Origin: Eikenella corrodens
Lineage (GTDB): Bacteria; Pseudomonadota; Gammaproteobacteria; Burkholderiales; Neisseriaceae
Direction: 5' to 3'
DNA: 64,000 nt
Assembly (NCBI RefSeq): GCF_900187105.1
Contig: NZ_LT906482.1
Span: forward strand, 1,984,001-2,048,000
The position numbers and the translations under genes are program-made. The notes beneath the pieces are model-generated. The model was not told the DNA's origin. It worked only from the letters and a program-made list of their open reading frames with translations, and did no database searches. Below are positions 1 through 7,351 of the stretch, one piece after another; positions within the stretch are counted from its first letter, which is position 1, and each line of letters opens with the position of its first letter.

Positions 1-130
1 CAGGCACAGGGGCTTCGGGGGAAATACGCTCCACTTCGCCAAACCAGTAGCGGTCGAGCATGGTGTCACCCACCACCAGCACACGGGCGGATTGTAGGAG
101 CGAAATTAGGTTGGCAGGCAATGTTGGCAT
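1..130 (-). CDS. hldA: D-glycero-beta-D-manno-heptose-7-phosphate kinase, 5' part only
   Basis: About 43 N-terminal codons are present; the gene runs off the left edge. The start reads [20 protein letters not shown], followed by [13 protein letters not shown] and RISPEAPVP, the conserved beginning of the RfaE/HldE sugar kinase domain (ribokinase family). The known family reaction is phosphorylation of heptose 7-phosphate at C1, on the way to ADP-heptose for the lipooligosaccharide core. Whether the nucleotidyltransferase domain is fused cannot be seen; in Neisseria the kinase is separate, hence the symbol. One DUS lies just upstream (about 163-176), between this start and the racemase stop. 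Confidence 0.85.
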   Translation of the reverse strand, partial: MPTLPANLISLLQSARVLVVGDTMLDRYWFGEVERISPEAPVP

Positions 131-175
131 AATGGCTAACCTCTTAATGAATGGGGTGGGCAGGCTACCTGAAAA

Positions 176-883
176 TCATGATCTATGTTGGGCAGGCTGC
201 AAAATGAACTCAGCAGCGGCCTGCACGTGGATTTCCGTGGTGTCGAACAGCGGCGCGGCAGTATCTTCGGGGCGCACTAGCAGGCCGATTTCGGTGCAGC
301 CGAGGATGATGCCTTGTGCGCCTTGGGCAGCCAGCCGTTCGATGGCTTGCACATAGAAACGGCGGCTGTTTTCGGTAAAGTTGCCCACGCAGAGCTCTTC
401 GAAAATGATGCGGTGGATTTCGGCCTGCACGCATTCATCCGGCACGATGGCTTGGATGCCGCGTGCGGCCAGACCCTCGCGGTAGAACGCGTCCTGCATG
501 GTAAAGCGTGTGCCGAGCAGGCCGACGGTGCGGATGCCTTGTGCGCGGATGCGTTCGGCCACGCTGTCTAAAATATGCAGAAAGGGCACGCCGATGACGG
601 CCTGTATCGGGGCGGCAACTTTGTGCATGGTGTTGGTGGCCAGAAGGACGGCGTCTGCGCCGGCCTGCTCCAGAGTACGGGCGGCTTGGGCAAGGATTTC
701 GCCGGCTTTGTGCCAATCGCCGCGCTGCTGGCAATCCACGATTTCTTGAAATTCAACGCTGGCGAGCAGGATGGGCGCGCTGTGGTTGCCGCCTTTTTGC
801 CGGTTGATGAGGCGGTTGATTTGAGTGTAGTAGGCGGCGGTACTTTCGGGCGACATGCCGCCGATGATGCCGAGTGTGTTCAT
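176..883 (-). CDS. Aspartate/glutamate racemase family protein, YgeA-like
   Basis: A 235-residue cofactor-independent amino-acid racemase. The N-terminus MNTLGIIGGMSPESTAAYY is typical of the aspartate racemase branch. The first catalytic position, usually Cys, is Thr83 in LATNTMHK; the second is Cys196 in ILGCTEIG. From memory, E. coli YgeA has the same Thr/Cys pair at almost the same numbers and acts preferentially on L-Asp/L-Glu, so a similar one-sided preference is inferred. It probably supplies or removes D-amino acids in the cytoplasm. It follows prfA on the same strand, but two facing DUS copies lie between, so it may be transcribed separately. Confidence 0.85.
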   Translation of the reverse strand: MNTLGIIGGMSPESTAAYYTQINRLINRQKGGNHSAPILLASVEFQEIVDCQQRGDWHKAGEILAQAARTLEQAGADAVLLATNTMHKVAAPIQAVIGVPFLHILDSVAERIRAQGIRTVGLLGTRFTMQDAFYREGLAARGIQAIVPDECVQAEIHRIIFEELCVGNFTENSRRFYVQAIERLAAQGAQGIILGCTEIGLLVRPEDTAAPLFDTTEIHVQAAAEFILQPAQHRS

Positions 884-904
884 GCGGTCTTTCTTTCGGA
901 TGGG

Positions 905-942
905 TTTCAGGTAGCCTGTGGGCAGTACGGGCTACCTGAAAA
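905..942 (-). terminator. Facing DUS pair downstream of prfA
   Basis: TTTCAGGTAGCC at 905-916 pairs with GGCTACCTGAAA at 930-941 around a 13-base loop. It sits just after the prfA stop and before the racemase start, so it could end prfA transcription. There is no clear run of T after the stem on the minus strand. Confidence 0.5.
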
Positions 943-964
943 TGCAATCCGGCAGCGTTAAAAC

Positions 965-2041
965 TTATTCGCCCATCGCGGCCAGGAGTTCGGCCTGGTG
1001 TTCGGCAATCAGGGCGTTGGTGATTTCTTCCATATCGCCGTCCATCACGAAGTCGAGCTTATGCAGGGTGAGGTTGATGCGGTGGTCGGTAACGCGGCCT
1101 TGCGGGTAGTTGTAGGTGCGGATGCGTTCGCTGCGGTCGCCGCTGCCGATGAGGGATTTGCGTTCGGCGGCTTCTTTGGCCTGGGCTTCGCGCTTTTGTT
1201 TGTCGTTCAGGCGGGCGGCGAGCACCTTCATGGCTTGGGCTTTGTTGGCGTGCTGGCTGCGGCCGTCTTGGCATTCCACCACCATGCCGGTGGGCAGGTG
1301 GGTGATGCGGATGGCGGAGTCGGTTTTGTTGATGTGTTGGCCGCCGGCGCCGGATGCGCGGAAGGTGTCGATGCGCAGTTCGGCGGGGTTGAGCTGGATT
1401 TCTTCGAGCTCGTCGGCTTCGGGCATCACGGCCACGGTGCAGGCGGAGGTGTGGATGCGGCCTTGGCTTTCGGTGGCGGGCACGCGCTGCACACGGTGAC
1501 CGCCACTTTCAAATTTGAGTCGGCCGTAGGCACCGATGCCGGCGATGCGGGCGATGACTTCTTTGTAGCCGCCCAAATCGCTTTCGTTGGCGGAAACGAT
1601 TTCGACCTGCCAGCGGTTGCGCTCGGCATAGCGGGTGTACATGCGCAGCAAATCGGCGGCAAACAGGGCGGCTTCATCGCCGCCGGTGCCAGCACGGACT
1701 TCAAGGAAGATATTTTTGCCGTCGTCTTCGTCTTTGGGCAACAGGAGTTTTTGCAGCTCGGTGTCCAGCGTTTCGATTTTGGCTTTGGCGGCCTCGATTT
1801 CTTCGGCGGCGAAGTCTTTCATTTCGGGGTCGGCAAGCATGTCTTCAGCGTCGGCAAGGTCGCTTTCGGCTTGGCGGTATTGGCGGTAGGCTTCTACCAC
1901 GGGGGTGAGCTCGGCATGCTCTTGGTTGAGCTGGCGGAAGCGGTTGATGTCGACAGTGGCCTCGGGGGTGCTGAGCAGGGCGGTTACTTCTTCGAGCCGC
2001 TCGGAGAGGGATTGGAGTTTGTCTAGAACGGAGGGTTTCAT
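965..2041 (-). CDS. prfA: Peptide chain release factor 1 (RF1)
   Basis: 358 residues, close to the roughly 360 of E. coli RF1. It recognises UAA and UAG and triggers peptidyl-tRNA hydrolysis on the ribosome. The codon-recognition motif PAT is at residues 188-190 and the catalytic GGQ at 233-235 within [13 protein letters not shown]. The start [12 protein letters not shown] at 2041 matches the family N-terminus; an in-frame ATG 18 bases upstream would add six unrelated residues and is less likely. prmC (the RF1 methyltransferase gene), a frequent neighbour, is not adjacent here. Confidence 0.97.
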   Translation of the reverse strand: MKPSVLDKLQSLSERLEEVTALLSTPEATVDINRFRQLNQEHAELTPVVEAYRQYRQAESDLADAEDMLADPEMKDFAAEEIEAAKAKIETLDTELQKLLLPKDEDDGKNIFLEVRAGTGGDEAALFAADLLRMYTRYAERNRWQVEIVSANESDLGGYKEVIARIAGIGAYGRLKFESGGHRVQRVPATESQGRIHTSACTVAVMPEADELEEIQLNPAELRIDTFRASGAGGQHINKTDSAIRITHLPTGMVVECQDGRSQHANKAQAMKVLAARLNDKQKREAQAKEAAERKSLIGSGDRSERIRTYNYPQGRVTDHRINLTLHKLDFVMDGDMEEITNALIAEHQAELLAAMGE

Positions 2042-2060
2042 GTGGGCTCTTTCAAACAAT

Positions 2061-2098
2061 TTTCAGGTAGCCTCAAGCGATAGAGGCTACCTGAAAAG
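2061..2098 (-). terminator. Facing DUS pair between the 2134 gene and prfA
   Basis: TTTCAGGTAGCCT at 2061-2073 and AGGCTACCTGAAA at 2084-2096 form a 13-bp stem with a 10-base loop. It is downstream of the small secreted-protein gene on the minus strand and immediately upstream of the prfA start. Confidence 0.5.
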
Positions 2099-2133
2099 GA
2101 TTATAGCAAATGCGGCTGGGTTTGCCGCCGTGC

Positions 2134-2643
2134 CTACATGCGGCTGAGTTCGCGCTGTAGGGCTTGGATGTTTTGCTGGCGGTCGAGCACGTCGCTTTGC
2201 AGGCTGCTGACGCGGGCTTGGTGAGCCTGGTAGGCTGCACCGTCGCCTTTGGGCATGGTGCGGCTTTCGGTGAGGGCTCTTTGTGCAGTGGCCAGGGCAC
2301 GGCGTTCGTTGGCCAGCTCTTGCTCGAGAATCATGCGGCGGCCGCTGTTGGTGCGGCCGGAAGGGGCTGCTGCGGCCACGGGCTGCGGTGCGGGCGCACG
2401 ATATACGGCGGCTTGCTGGCTGCCGGCGGCAGCGGCGCGCTGCGGAGCGGGTGCGGCGGCAACGGGCGCAGGCGTGGGGCGCGGCCGGGCGGCACTGTAG
2501 CGGCCGATAGTGGGCAGGTCGGCACGTTGGCAGCCGGGGCCGGGTTTGCTGCTGTAGCTGCCGTTACCGCAGGAATAAACGGGGCCGGCGGCTGCGCTGA
2601 GGCAGCTTAGGGCGAAAATGGTAAGTAGCGTAGTTTTCTGCAT
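2134..2643 (-). CDS. Small secreted protein with Cys-rich N-terminus and helical C-terminus
   Basis: 169 residues. Residues 1 to about 19 form a signal peptide (MQKTTLLTIFALSCLSAAAG). Then comes a short Cys-containing segment (VYSCGNGSYSSKPGPGCQ), an Ala/Pro-rich linker, and a charged helical C-terminus (about residues 100-169) that looks like a coiled coil. The N-terminal part resembles DUF4124-type periplasmic proteins. It has the same layout as the protein at 49694-50125, including the xxPGPxCxxxxLxxxxxY stretch, so the two are probable paralogues. Function unknown. It starts 1 base after the yheS stop region on the same strand and may be cotranscribed with it. Confidence 0.75.
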   Translation of the reverse strand: MQKTTLLTIFALSCLSAAAGPVYSCGNGSYSSKPGPGCQRADLPTIGRYSAARPRPTPAPVAAAPAPQRAAAAGSQQAAVYRAPAPQPVAAAAPSGRTNSGRRMILEQELANERRALATAQRALTESRTMPKGDGAAYQAHQARVSSLQSDVLDRQQNIQALQRELSRM

Positions 2644-2644
2644 T

Positions 2645-4588
2645 TTATTTTCCCTTTTCTAACGATTGCTGGCTGGAAAATTCCTGTTCGACGGCTTGAT
2701 ACACGGCTTCAAGTTGTTCTTGCAGGGCGAGCCAGTCTTCTTCTATTTGTGCTAATTGTACTTTAATTTCAGCTGTTTTGGCTAAGTATTGGTGCAATTT
2801 GGCTTTATTGTGTTCCTTATATGCTTCTTCATCGGCGAGAAAGGCTTCGCATTCGGCTTGCTCTGTGCTGAGTTTGGCCATGAGCTGTTCGGCTTTCTCG
2901 ATTTTCTGCTGAATGGGTTTGCCGCGCTGGGCGCGTTGCTGGCGAATTTGCGCGGCGAGGCGTTTTTCGTCTTTGCGGTTTTGGCCGGCGGCAGAAGGAG
3001 GCGGGGCGGCTTCTGGGTTGCTTTGGGCCAGGCGCAGGCGTCGGTAGTCGTTGAGGTCGCCTTCGAAAGTTTTCAGGTAGCCTTGGTCGATGAGCAGGAA
3101 GCTGTCGGTAGTGGCTTCGAGCAGGCTGCGGTCGTGAGAAACGACGATGAGCGCGCCTTGGAAACTTTGCAGGGCCACGGTGAGGGCGTGGCGCATATCG
3201 AGGTCGAGGTGGTTGGTGGGTTCGTCGAGCAGGAGCAGGTTGGGCTGCTGCCACACGATAACGGCCAGCGCGAGGCGGGCTTTTTCGCCGCCGGAAAAGC
3301 CGGTGATGGGCTGGATGGCCATGTCGCCGGCGAAGTCGAAGCCGCCGAGGAAGTTGCGGATGTCTTGCTCTTTGGCTTCGGGGCTGAGGCGCTGAATGTG
3401 CCAGAGCGGGCTTTGGTCGGCGCGCAGGGTGTCGAGCTGGTGCTGGGCGAAGTAGCCGATTTTGAGTTTGTCGGTACGGATGATTTGGCCGCTTTGGGGC
3501 TCAAGGCTACCTGAAAGGACTTTGATTAAGGTGGATTTGCCGCTGCCGTTTACGCCGAGCAGGCCGAGGCGGGCGCCGCTTTCGAGCGAGAGGGTGATTT
3601 GGTGCAGGACGGTGTGGCCGCCGTAGCCGAGATCGACTTGTTCGAGCTTGAGCAGGGGGTTGGGCAGGTGTTCGGGAGGGGGGAAGGAGAAGTTGAAGCT
3701 GCTGTCGAGGTGGGCAGGGGCGACGAGCTCGAGTTTGGCCAAGGCTTTAACTCGGCTTTGGGCTTGTTTGGCCTTGGTGGCTTTGGCTTTGAAGCGGTCG
3801 ATAAAGGATTGGAGGTGCTGGATGTGCGCCTGCTGTTTGACATAGGCAGCCTGTTGGTTGGCAAGGCGCTGGGCGCGTTGCTGCTGGTAGAAGTCGTAGT
3901 TGCCGCTGTAGCTGTGCAGTTGGCGCTGAGCGAGCTCGATGGTGTGGTTGGTGGCGGCGTTGAGGAAGTCGCGGTCGTGGGAGATGATGATTTGGGTACA
4001 AGGCAGGGCGGCGAGGTGGCTTTCCAACCACAACACGGTTTCGAGGTCGAGGTGGTTGGTGGGTTCGTCGAGCAGGAGCAGGTCGGCGCGGCACATGAGG
4101 GCTTGGGCAAGGTTGAGGCGCATGCGCCAGCCGCCGGAAAAGGCTTTAACGGGGCGGCTGTGTTCAGATTGGCTAAACCCAAGCCCGTTTAATAGCTTGG
4201 CTGCGCGAGCAGGAGCGCTGTAGGCGTCGATTTCTTCAAGCTTGGCGTGGCATTCGGCAATGGCGTGCCCGTCGTTTTGCGCTTCGGCCTGCTTGAGGGC
4301 TACCTGAAAAGTTTGCAGCTCGGCATCGCCTTGCAACACGTAATCCAGTGCGCTGATTTCCAGAGCGGGGGTTTCTTGTGCCACGGCGGCGAGTTTCCAA
4401 TGCGGGGGCAGGCGGATGTCGCCGGCATCGGCACCGATTTCGCCTTTAATCAGGGCAAACAGGCTGGATTTGCCGCTGCCGTTTTTGCCGATGAGGCCGA
4501 CCCGGCGGCCGGGGGTGATGCGGGCGGAGGCTTGTTCGAGCAGGACTTTATTGCCGCGTTGCAGGGTGAGGCGGTTGATTTCTATCAT
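2645..4588 (-). CDS. yheS: ABC-F family ATPase YheS
   Basis: 647 residues with two ABC ATPase cassettes and no membrane domain, the ABC-F layout. Walker A motifs are GLIGKNGSGKS (about residues 31-41) and [11 protein letters not shown]. Both halves have the signature SGGWRMRL or SGGEKARL and the Walker B stretch LLLLDEPTNHLDL. The inter-domain linker IDRFKAKATKAKQAQSR and the charged C-terminal coiled coil fit the YheS branch. ABC-F proteins bind the ribosomal E-site and relieve stalled translation. Three DUS copies lie inside the reading frame (near 3071, 3506 and 4298), encoding YLKTF, SGSL and FQVAL. Confidence 0.93.
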   Translation of the reverse strand: MIEINRLTLQRGNKVLLEQASARITPGRRVGLIGKNGSGKSSLFALIKGEIGADAGDIRLPPHWKLAAVAQETPALEISALDYVLQGDAELQTFQVALKQAEAQNDGHAIAECHAKLEEIDAYSAPARAAKLLNGLGFSQSEHSRPVKAFSGGWRMRLNLAQALMCRADLLLLDEPTNHLDLETVLWLESHLAALPCTQIIISHDRDFLNAATNHTIELAQRQLHSYSGNYDFYQQQRAQRLANQQAAYVKQQAHIQHLQSFIDRFKAKATKAKQAQSRVKALAKLELVAPAHLDSSFNFSFPPPEHLPNPLLKLEQVDLGYGGHTVLHQITLSLESGARLGLLGVNGSGKSTLIKVLSGSLEPQSGQIIRTDKLKIGYFAQHQLDTLRADQSPLWHIQRLSPEAKEQDIRNFLGGFDFAGDMAIQPITGFSGGEKARLALAVIVWQQPNLLLLDEPTNHLDLDMRHALTVALQSFQGALIVVSHDRSLLEATTDSFLLIDQGYLKTFEGDLNDYRRLRLAQSNPEAAPPPSAAGQNRKDEKRLAAQIRQQRAQRGKPIQQKIEKAEQLMAKLSTEQAECEAFLADEEAYKEHNKAKLHQYLAKTAEIKVQLAQIEEDWLALQEQLEAVYQAVEQEFSSQQSLEKGK

Positions 4589-4626
4589 ATTGTTTGATAT
4601 GTGGGAATCTGAATTTTTTAGATGAA

Positions 4627-4660
4627 GAGGCTACCTGAAAAATATTTTTCAGGTAGCCTT
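4627..4660 (-). terminator. Facing DUS pair downstream of degP
   Basis: AGGCTACCTGAAAAA and its complement TTTTTCAGGTAGCCT flank a two-base spacer, a near-perfect 15-bp hairpin. It lies between the degP stop and the yheS start, both on the minus strand. The adjoining A/T runs make it look like an intrinsic terminator. Confidence 0.65.
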
Positions 4661-4675
4661 TGCTATGTGGGTCGG

Positions 4676-6136
4676 CTAACGGTGTAATTCCAACGCTAAA
4701 AACAGCTTGCTGTTGCCGCGCTGGATGAGTAGGGCGACGGTGCGGTCGGCATGGTTGAGGGCTTGGTTGAAGCTGTTTTCGTCGCTCACGGTGGTGCGGT
4801 TTACCATTAGGATGATGTCACCACGCCGCAGACCAGCCTGTTGGGCGGCACCTTCAACCTGCAAAACCAAGAGGCCTTGCCCTTGGCTGCGCAGTTGCAG
4901 GCCGGTAGGCTCGGAGGTGAAGCCGCTGCCGTTATCGGCATTGGTGCCGCTGCCGGATTGGTTGCCGGTATCGGCGTTGCCGGTGTTGCTAGAACCGAGG
5001 GTGACTTGTACTTCTTCGCGTTTGCCATTGCGCCAAATGCCGAGGGTGAGCTGGGTGCCGGGCGGCATCATGCCGACGAGCACGGGCAAGTCGCTGGAAG
5101 CTTTCACGTTTTCGCCGTTTACGCTTTGCACAATGTCGCCGGGTTGGAGGCCGGCTTTGTCGGCGGGTCCGCCAGGGGTTACCTGCGAAATCAGTGCGCC
5201 GTTGGCGGCTTGGAGGCCGAAGGATTTGGCTAAGTCGTAGCTTACTTCTTGAATCACCACGCCGATGCGGCCGCGCTCAACTTTGCCGTTGCGGCGCAGC
5301 TGGTCGGCTACATTCATGGCTACATCGATGGGGATGGCGAAGGAGATGCCCATAAAGCCGCCGGATTGGCTGTAGATTTGGGAGTTTACGCCCACCACTT
5401 GCCCGCGCAGGTTAAACAGCGGGCCGCCGGAATTGCCGGGGTTGATGGCCACGTCGGTTTGGATGAAAGGGGTATAGTTTTCATTTGGCAGGCTGCGGCC
5501 TTTGGCGGAAACGATGCCGGCGGTTACGCTGTTGTCGAAGCCGAAAGGTGCGCCGATGGCGGCTACCCATTCGCCTACGCGCAGGGTTTTGGGGTCGCCG
5601 ATTTTGACGGTGGGCAGGCCTTGCGCGTCGATTTTTAAGAGGGCGATGTCGGTTTGGGTATCGGAGCCGACTAGGCGGGCGGTGTATTCGCGGCGGTTGT
5701 TGAGCACGACTTTGATGCTGTTCATGCCGCTGAGGACGTGGGTGTTGGTGAGGATGTAGCCGTCGGAGCTAATGAGGAAGCCGGAGCCGAAATTATATTC
5801 GTCGTCGCCGGGCTCGATTAAATCGGATTGGCTGGGCTGCAGGCGTTTGAAAAATTCCGAGAAGGGATCGTTTTCAGGCAGCTGGTCGATATCGTTTTCG
5901 CCACTAGCCAAGGTGGTGTTTTCATTGGTACGGCTGGCTTGAATATTAACCACGGCGCCGCCTTCCTGTTCGACCAGTTTGGTGAAATCGGGCAGCAGCA
6001 TATCGGTACCGCCTGCGGGCGCGCTCACGGTGCGGACAAACTCAGAATTGCCGGCTGGGGCTTCTTCTTTGCCGCAGCCGCCTAAGAGCAGCAGGGCGAG
6101 CAGAAGGGGAAGGATGGAGCGGGTGGTATTTGGCAT
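4676..6136 (-). CDS. degP: Do-family (DegP/HtrA/MucD) periplasmic serine protease, lipoprotein
   Basis: 486 residues. The signal sequence ends in LLGGC with the lipidation Cys at residue 21, so this member is predicted to be membrane-anchored. The trypsin-like catalytic triad is visible: His133 in TNTHVLSG, Asp163 in TDIALLKI and Ser236 in NPGNSGGPL. Two PDZ domains follow (about 265-370 and 395-480) with GLQPGDIVQSVNG and GLRRGDIILMVN. The family degrades or refolds misfolded envelope proteins. A low-complexity Asn/Gly/Ser linker separates the PDZ domains. Lipid anchoring differs from soluble E. coli DegP; the exact subtype (DegP, DegQ or MucD) is uncertain. Confidence 0.92.
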   Translation of the reverse strand: MPNTTRSILPLLLALLLLGGCGKEEAPAGNSEFVRTVSAPAGGTDMLLPDFTKLVEQEGGAVVNIQASRTNENTTLASGENDIDQLPENDPFSEFFKRLQPSQSDLIEPGDDEYNFGSGFLISSDGYILTNTHVLSGMNSIKVVLNNRREYTARLVGSDTQTDIALLKIDAQGLPTVKIGDPKTLRVGEWVAAIGAPFGFDNSVTAGIVSAKGRSLPNENYTPFIQTDVAINPGNSGGPLFNLRGQVVGVNSQIYSQSGGFMGISFAIPIDVAMNVADQLRRNGKVERGRIGVVIQEVSYDLAKSFGLQAANGALISQVTPGGPADKAGLQPGDIVQSVNGENVKASSDLPVLVGMMPPGTQLTLGIWRNGKREEVQVTLGSSNTGNADTGNQSGSGTNADNGSGFTSEPTGLQLRSQGQGLLVLQVEGAAQQAGLRRGDIILMVNRTTVSDENSFNQALNHADRTVALLIQRGNSKLFLALELHR

Positions 6137-6349
6137 GGTGGCAATAATATTGTATCGGCAGGCAAGGGAAGCATTGTATAACTAAAGCATTTATTTAGCT
6201 ATGCCGGGCTGGGTGGCTCTTGCTTTGGCGGGGTGTATTGGGAGTGTGTGGTTGTAGCAGGCTAAAAACTTGCTATATCAGGCTGTGATCTTGCTGAGAT
6301 GTGTTTTCAGGTAGCCTTTGCCGAAGCAGACTGGGATATTTGAAAGCAC
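6137..6349. other. Intergenic region between csp terminator and degP start
   Basis: No gene seen. It holds one DUS (about 6305-6318) and presumably the degP promoter on the minus strand, which I could not assign with confidence. Confidence 0.5.
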
Positions 6350-6377
6350 AAAAAGACAGGCGATTACCTGTCTTTTT
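6350..6377 (-). terminator. Rho-independent terminator of the cold-shock gene
   Basis: AAAAAGACAGG at 6350-6360 pairs perfectly with CCTGTCTTTTT at 6367-6377 around a six-base loop. The T run follows the stem on the minus strand, 14 bases past the csp stop. It contains no DUS, unlike most hairpins in this window. Confidence 0.9.
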
Positions 6378-6390
6378 AATAAGCGGCTAC

Positions 6391-6594
6391 TTAGGCCGGC
6401 TGGATATTAGAGGCTTGTTTGCCTTTCGGGCCGGTGGTTACTTCAAAAGAAACTTTCTGGCCTTCTTTCAGGGTCTTGAAGCCATTCATGTTGATGGCTG
6501 AGAAGTGGGCAAACAAATCTTCGCCGCCTTCATCGGGAGTGATGAAACCAAAACCTTTAGCATCGTTAAACCATTTAACAGTACCAGTTGCCAT
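6391..6594 (-). CDS. cspA: Cold-shock domain protein (CspA family)
   Basis: 67 residues, the usual size. The sequence begins [20 protein letters not shown] and contains both RNA-binding motifs, KGFGFI and DLFAHFSAI. The family binds single-stranded RNA/DNA and melts RNA structure. The start at 6594 has AGGATG upstream; a longer in-frame reading with 82 extra residues lacks family similarity and is rejected. About 200 bases of AT-rich leader upstream could be a structured 5' UTR like those of other cold-shock genes, but this is not shown. Confidence 0.95.
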   Translation of the reverse strand: MATGTVKWFNDAKGFGFITPDEGGEDLFAHFSAINMNGFKTLKEGQKVSFEVTTGPKGKQASNIQPA

Positions 6595-7042
6595 ACAATA
6601 CATCCTATCTAAAAAACAAAATATCGGAAAAAAGCAGGGTTGGCAAAGCAGGAAAACGACTGTGTTGGGTAAAACGGTTTGTTCAGCTGCCGAGCCGGAG
6701 CAATTTATCCGGCCTGCCGCGCTTGCGTGAGTAAGTTTCGCGCAGCTGGAATTAACAGTCAAGTAATGTTTGAATAATAACGTTAAAAATCGCAAAAAAA
6801 AGACAGAAATCTGAGCGTTTGCCCTTATTTTGTATTTCACCGTGTGGTTGAATATAATTTGCTGGCATCATCCTGCGGCTAGTTTGTGTAAAAAACGGCA
6901 ACCAACAAATCAGGGTGATTTACAATTCAAAACTGATTCAGTTAAACCTGTTGGTTTCCTAATTGTAGCAAGAGTTTATTTTGCTGCTGGCTAAGGAGGA
7001 ATGTCTTTGGCCAGTGGCAATATGTTGTGAAGAATTAAAGTT
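6595..7042. other. Divergent control region between csp and clpS
   Basis: 448 bases without a convincing gene. It must contain the csp promoter (minus) and holds a candidate clpS promoter (6830-6858, plus). No DUS is present. Near the clpS end there is a strong purine-rich sequence AAGGAGGA (6993-7000) directly before a nine-codon frame ATG...TGA (7001-7030), discussed in the findings. Confidence 0.55.
6830..6858 (+). promoter_or_regulatory. Candidate sigma-70 promoter for clpS-clpA
   Basis: TTGTAT (6830-6835), a 17-base spacer, then a perfect TATAAT (6853-6858). Transcription would begin near 6865, giving a leader of about 180 bases before clpS. Based on sequence match only. Confidence 0.55.
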
Positions 7043-7348
7043 ATGTCTGATACCGAACAGGCGCTCCGGCCAGAAGTGGTCCGGGAAAACGCGCCGCCGC
7101 CCAAGAGATACGGTGTATTTTTGCTGAATGATGATTACACACCGATGGATTTTGTAGTTGGTTTACTTACTGATATTTTCAGGCTAACTGAAAATCGGGC
7201 AGAGGCGGTGATGTTGCAAGTGCATCATGAAGGTAAAGGCTTGTGCGGTATTTACCAAAAAGATATTGCTGATACCAAACATCAGCAAGTGCAAAACCTT
7301 GCCCGGCAGGCCGGTCATCCGCTGCTGAGTATGGTTGAGGAGGTGTGA
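7043..7348 (+). CDS. clpS: ATP-dependent Clp protease adaptor ClpS
   Basis: 101 residues. It has the ClpS core PKRYGVFLLNDDYTPMDFVV, including the D-D-x-T-P-M-x-F residues that bind N-end-rule degrons, and the conserved VHHEGKGLCG. ClpS delivers proteins with destabilising N-termini to ClpA-ClpP. The stop lies three bases before the clpA start, so the two are almost certainly one operon. The Shine-Dalgarno directly before this ATG is weak (GAAG). Confidence 0.96.
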   Translation: MSDTEQALRPEVVRENAPPPKRYGVFLLNDDYTPMDFVVGLLTDIFRLTENRAEAVMLQVHHEGKGLCGIYQKDIADTKHQQVQNLARQAGHPLLSMVEEV

Positions 7349-7351
7349 GCC

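Noticed and set aside
998-2026. A 342-codon open frame on the plus strand
   Set aside because: Antisense to prfA; low-complexity Gly/Val/Phe composition typical of shadow frames.
6595-6840. N-terminal extension of the cold-shock protein
   Set aside because: The 67-residue product is the standard family size, and the added residues have no similarity.
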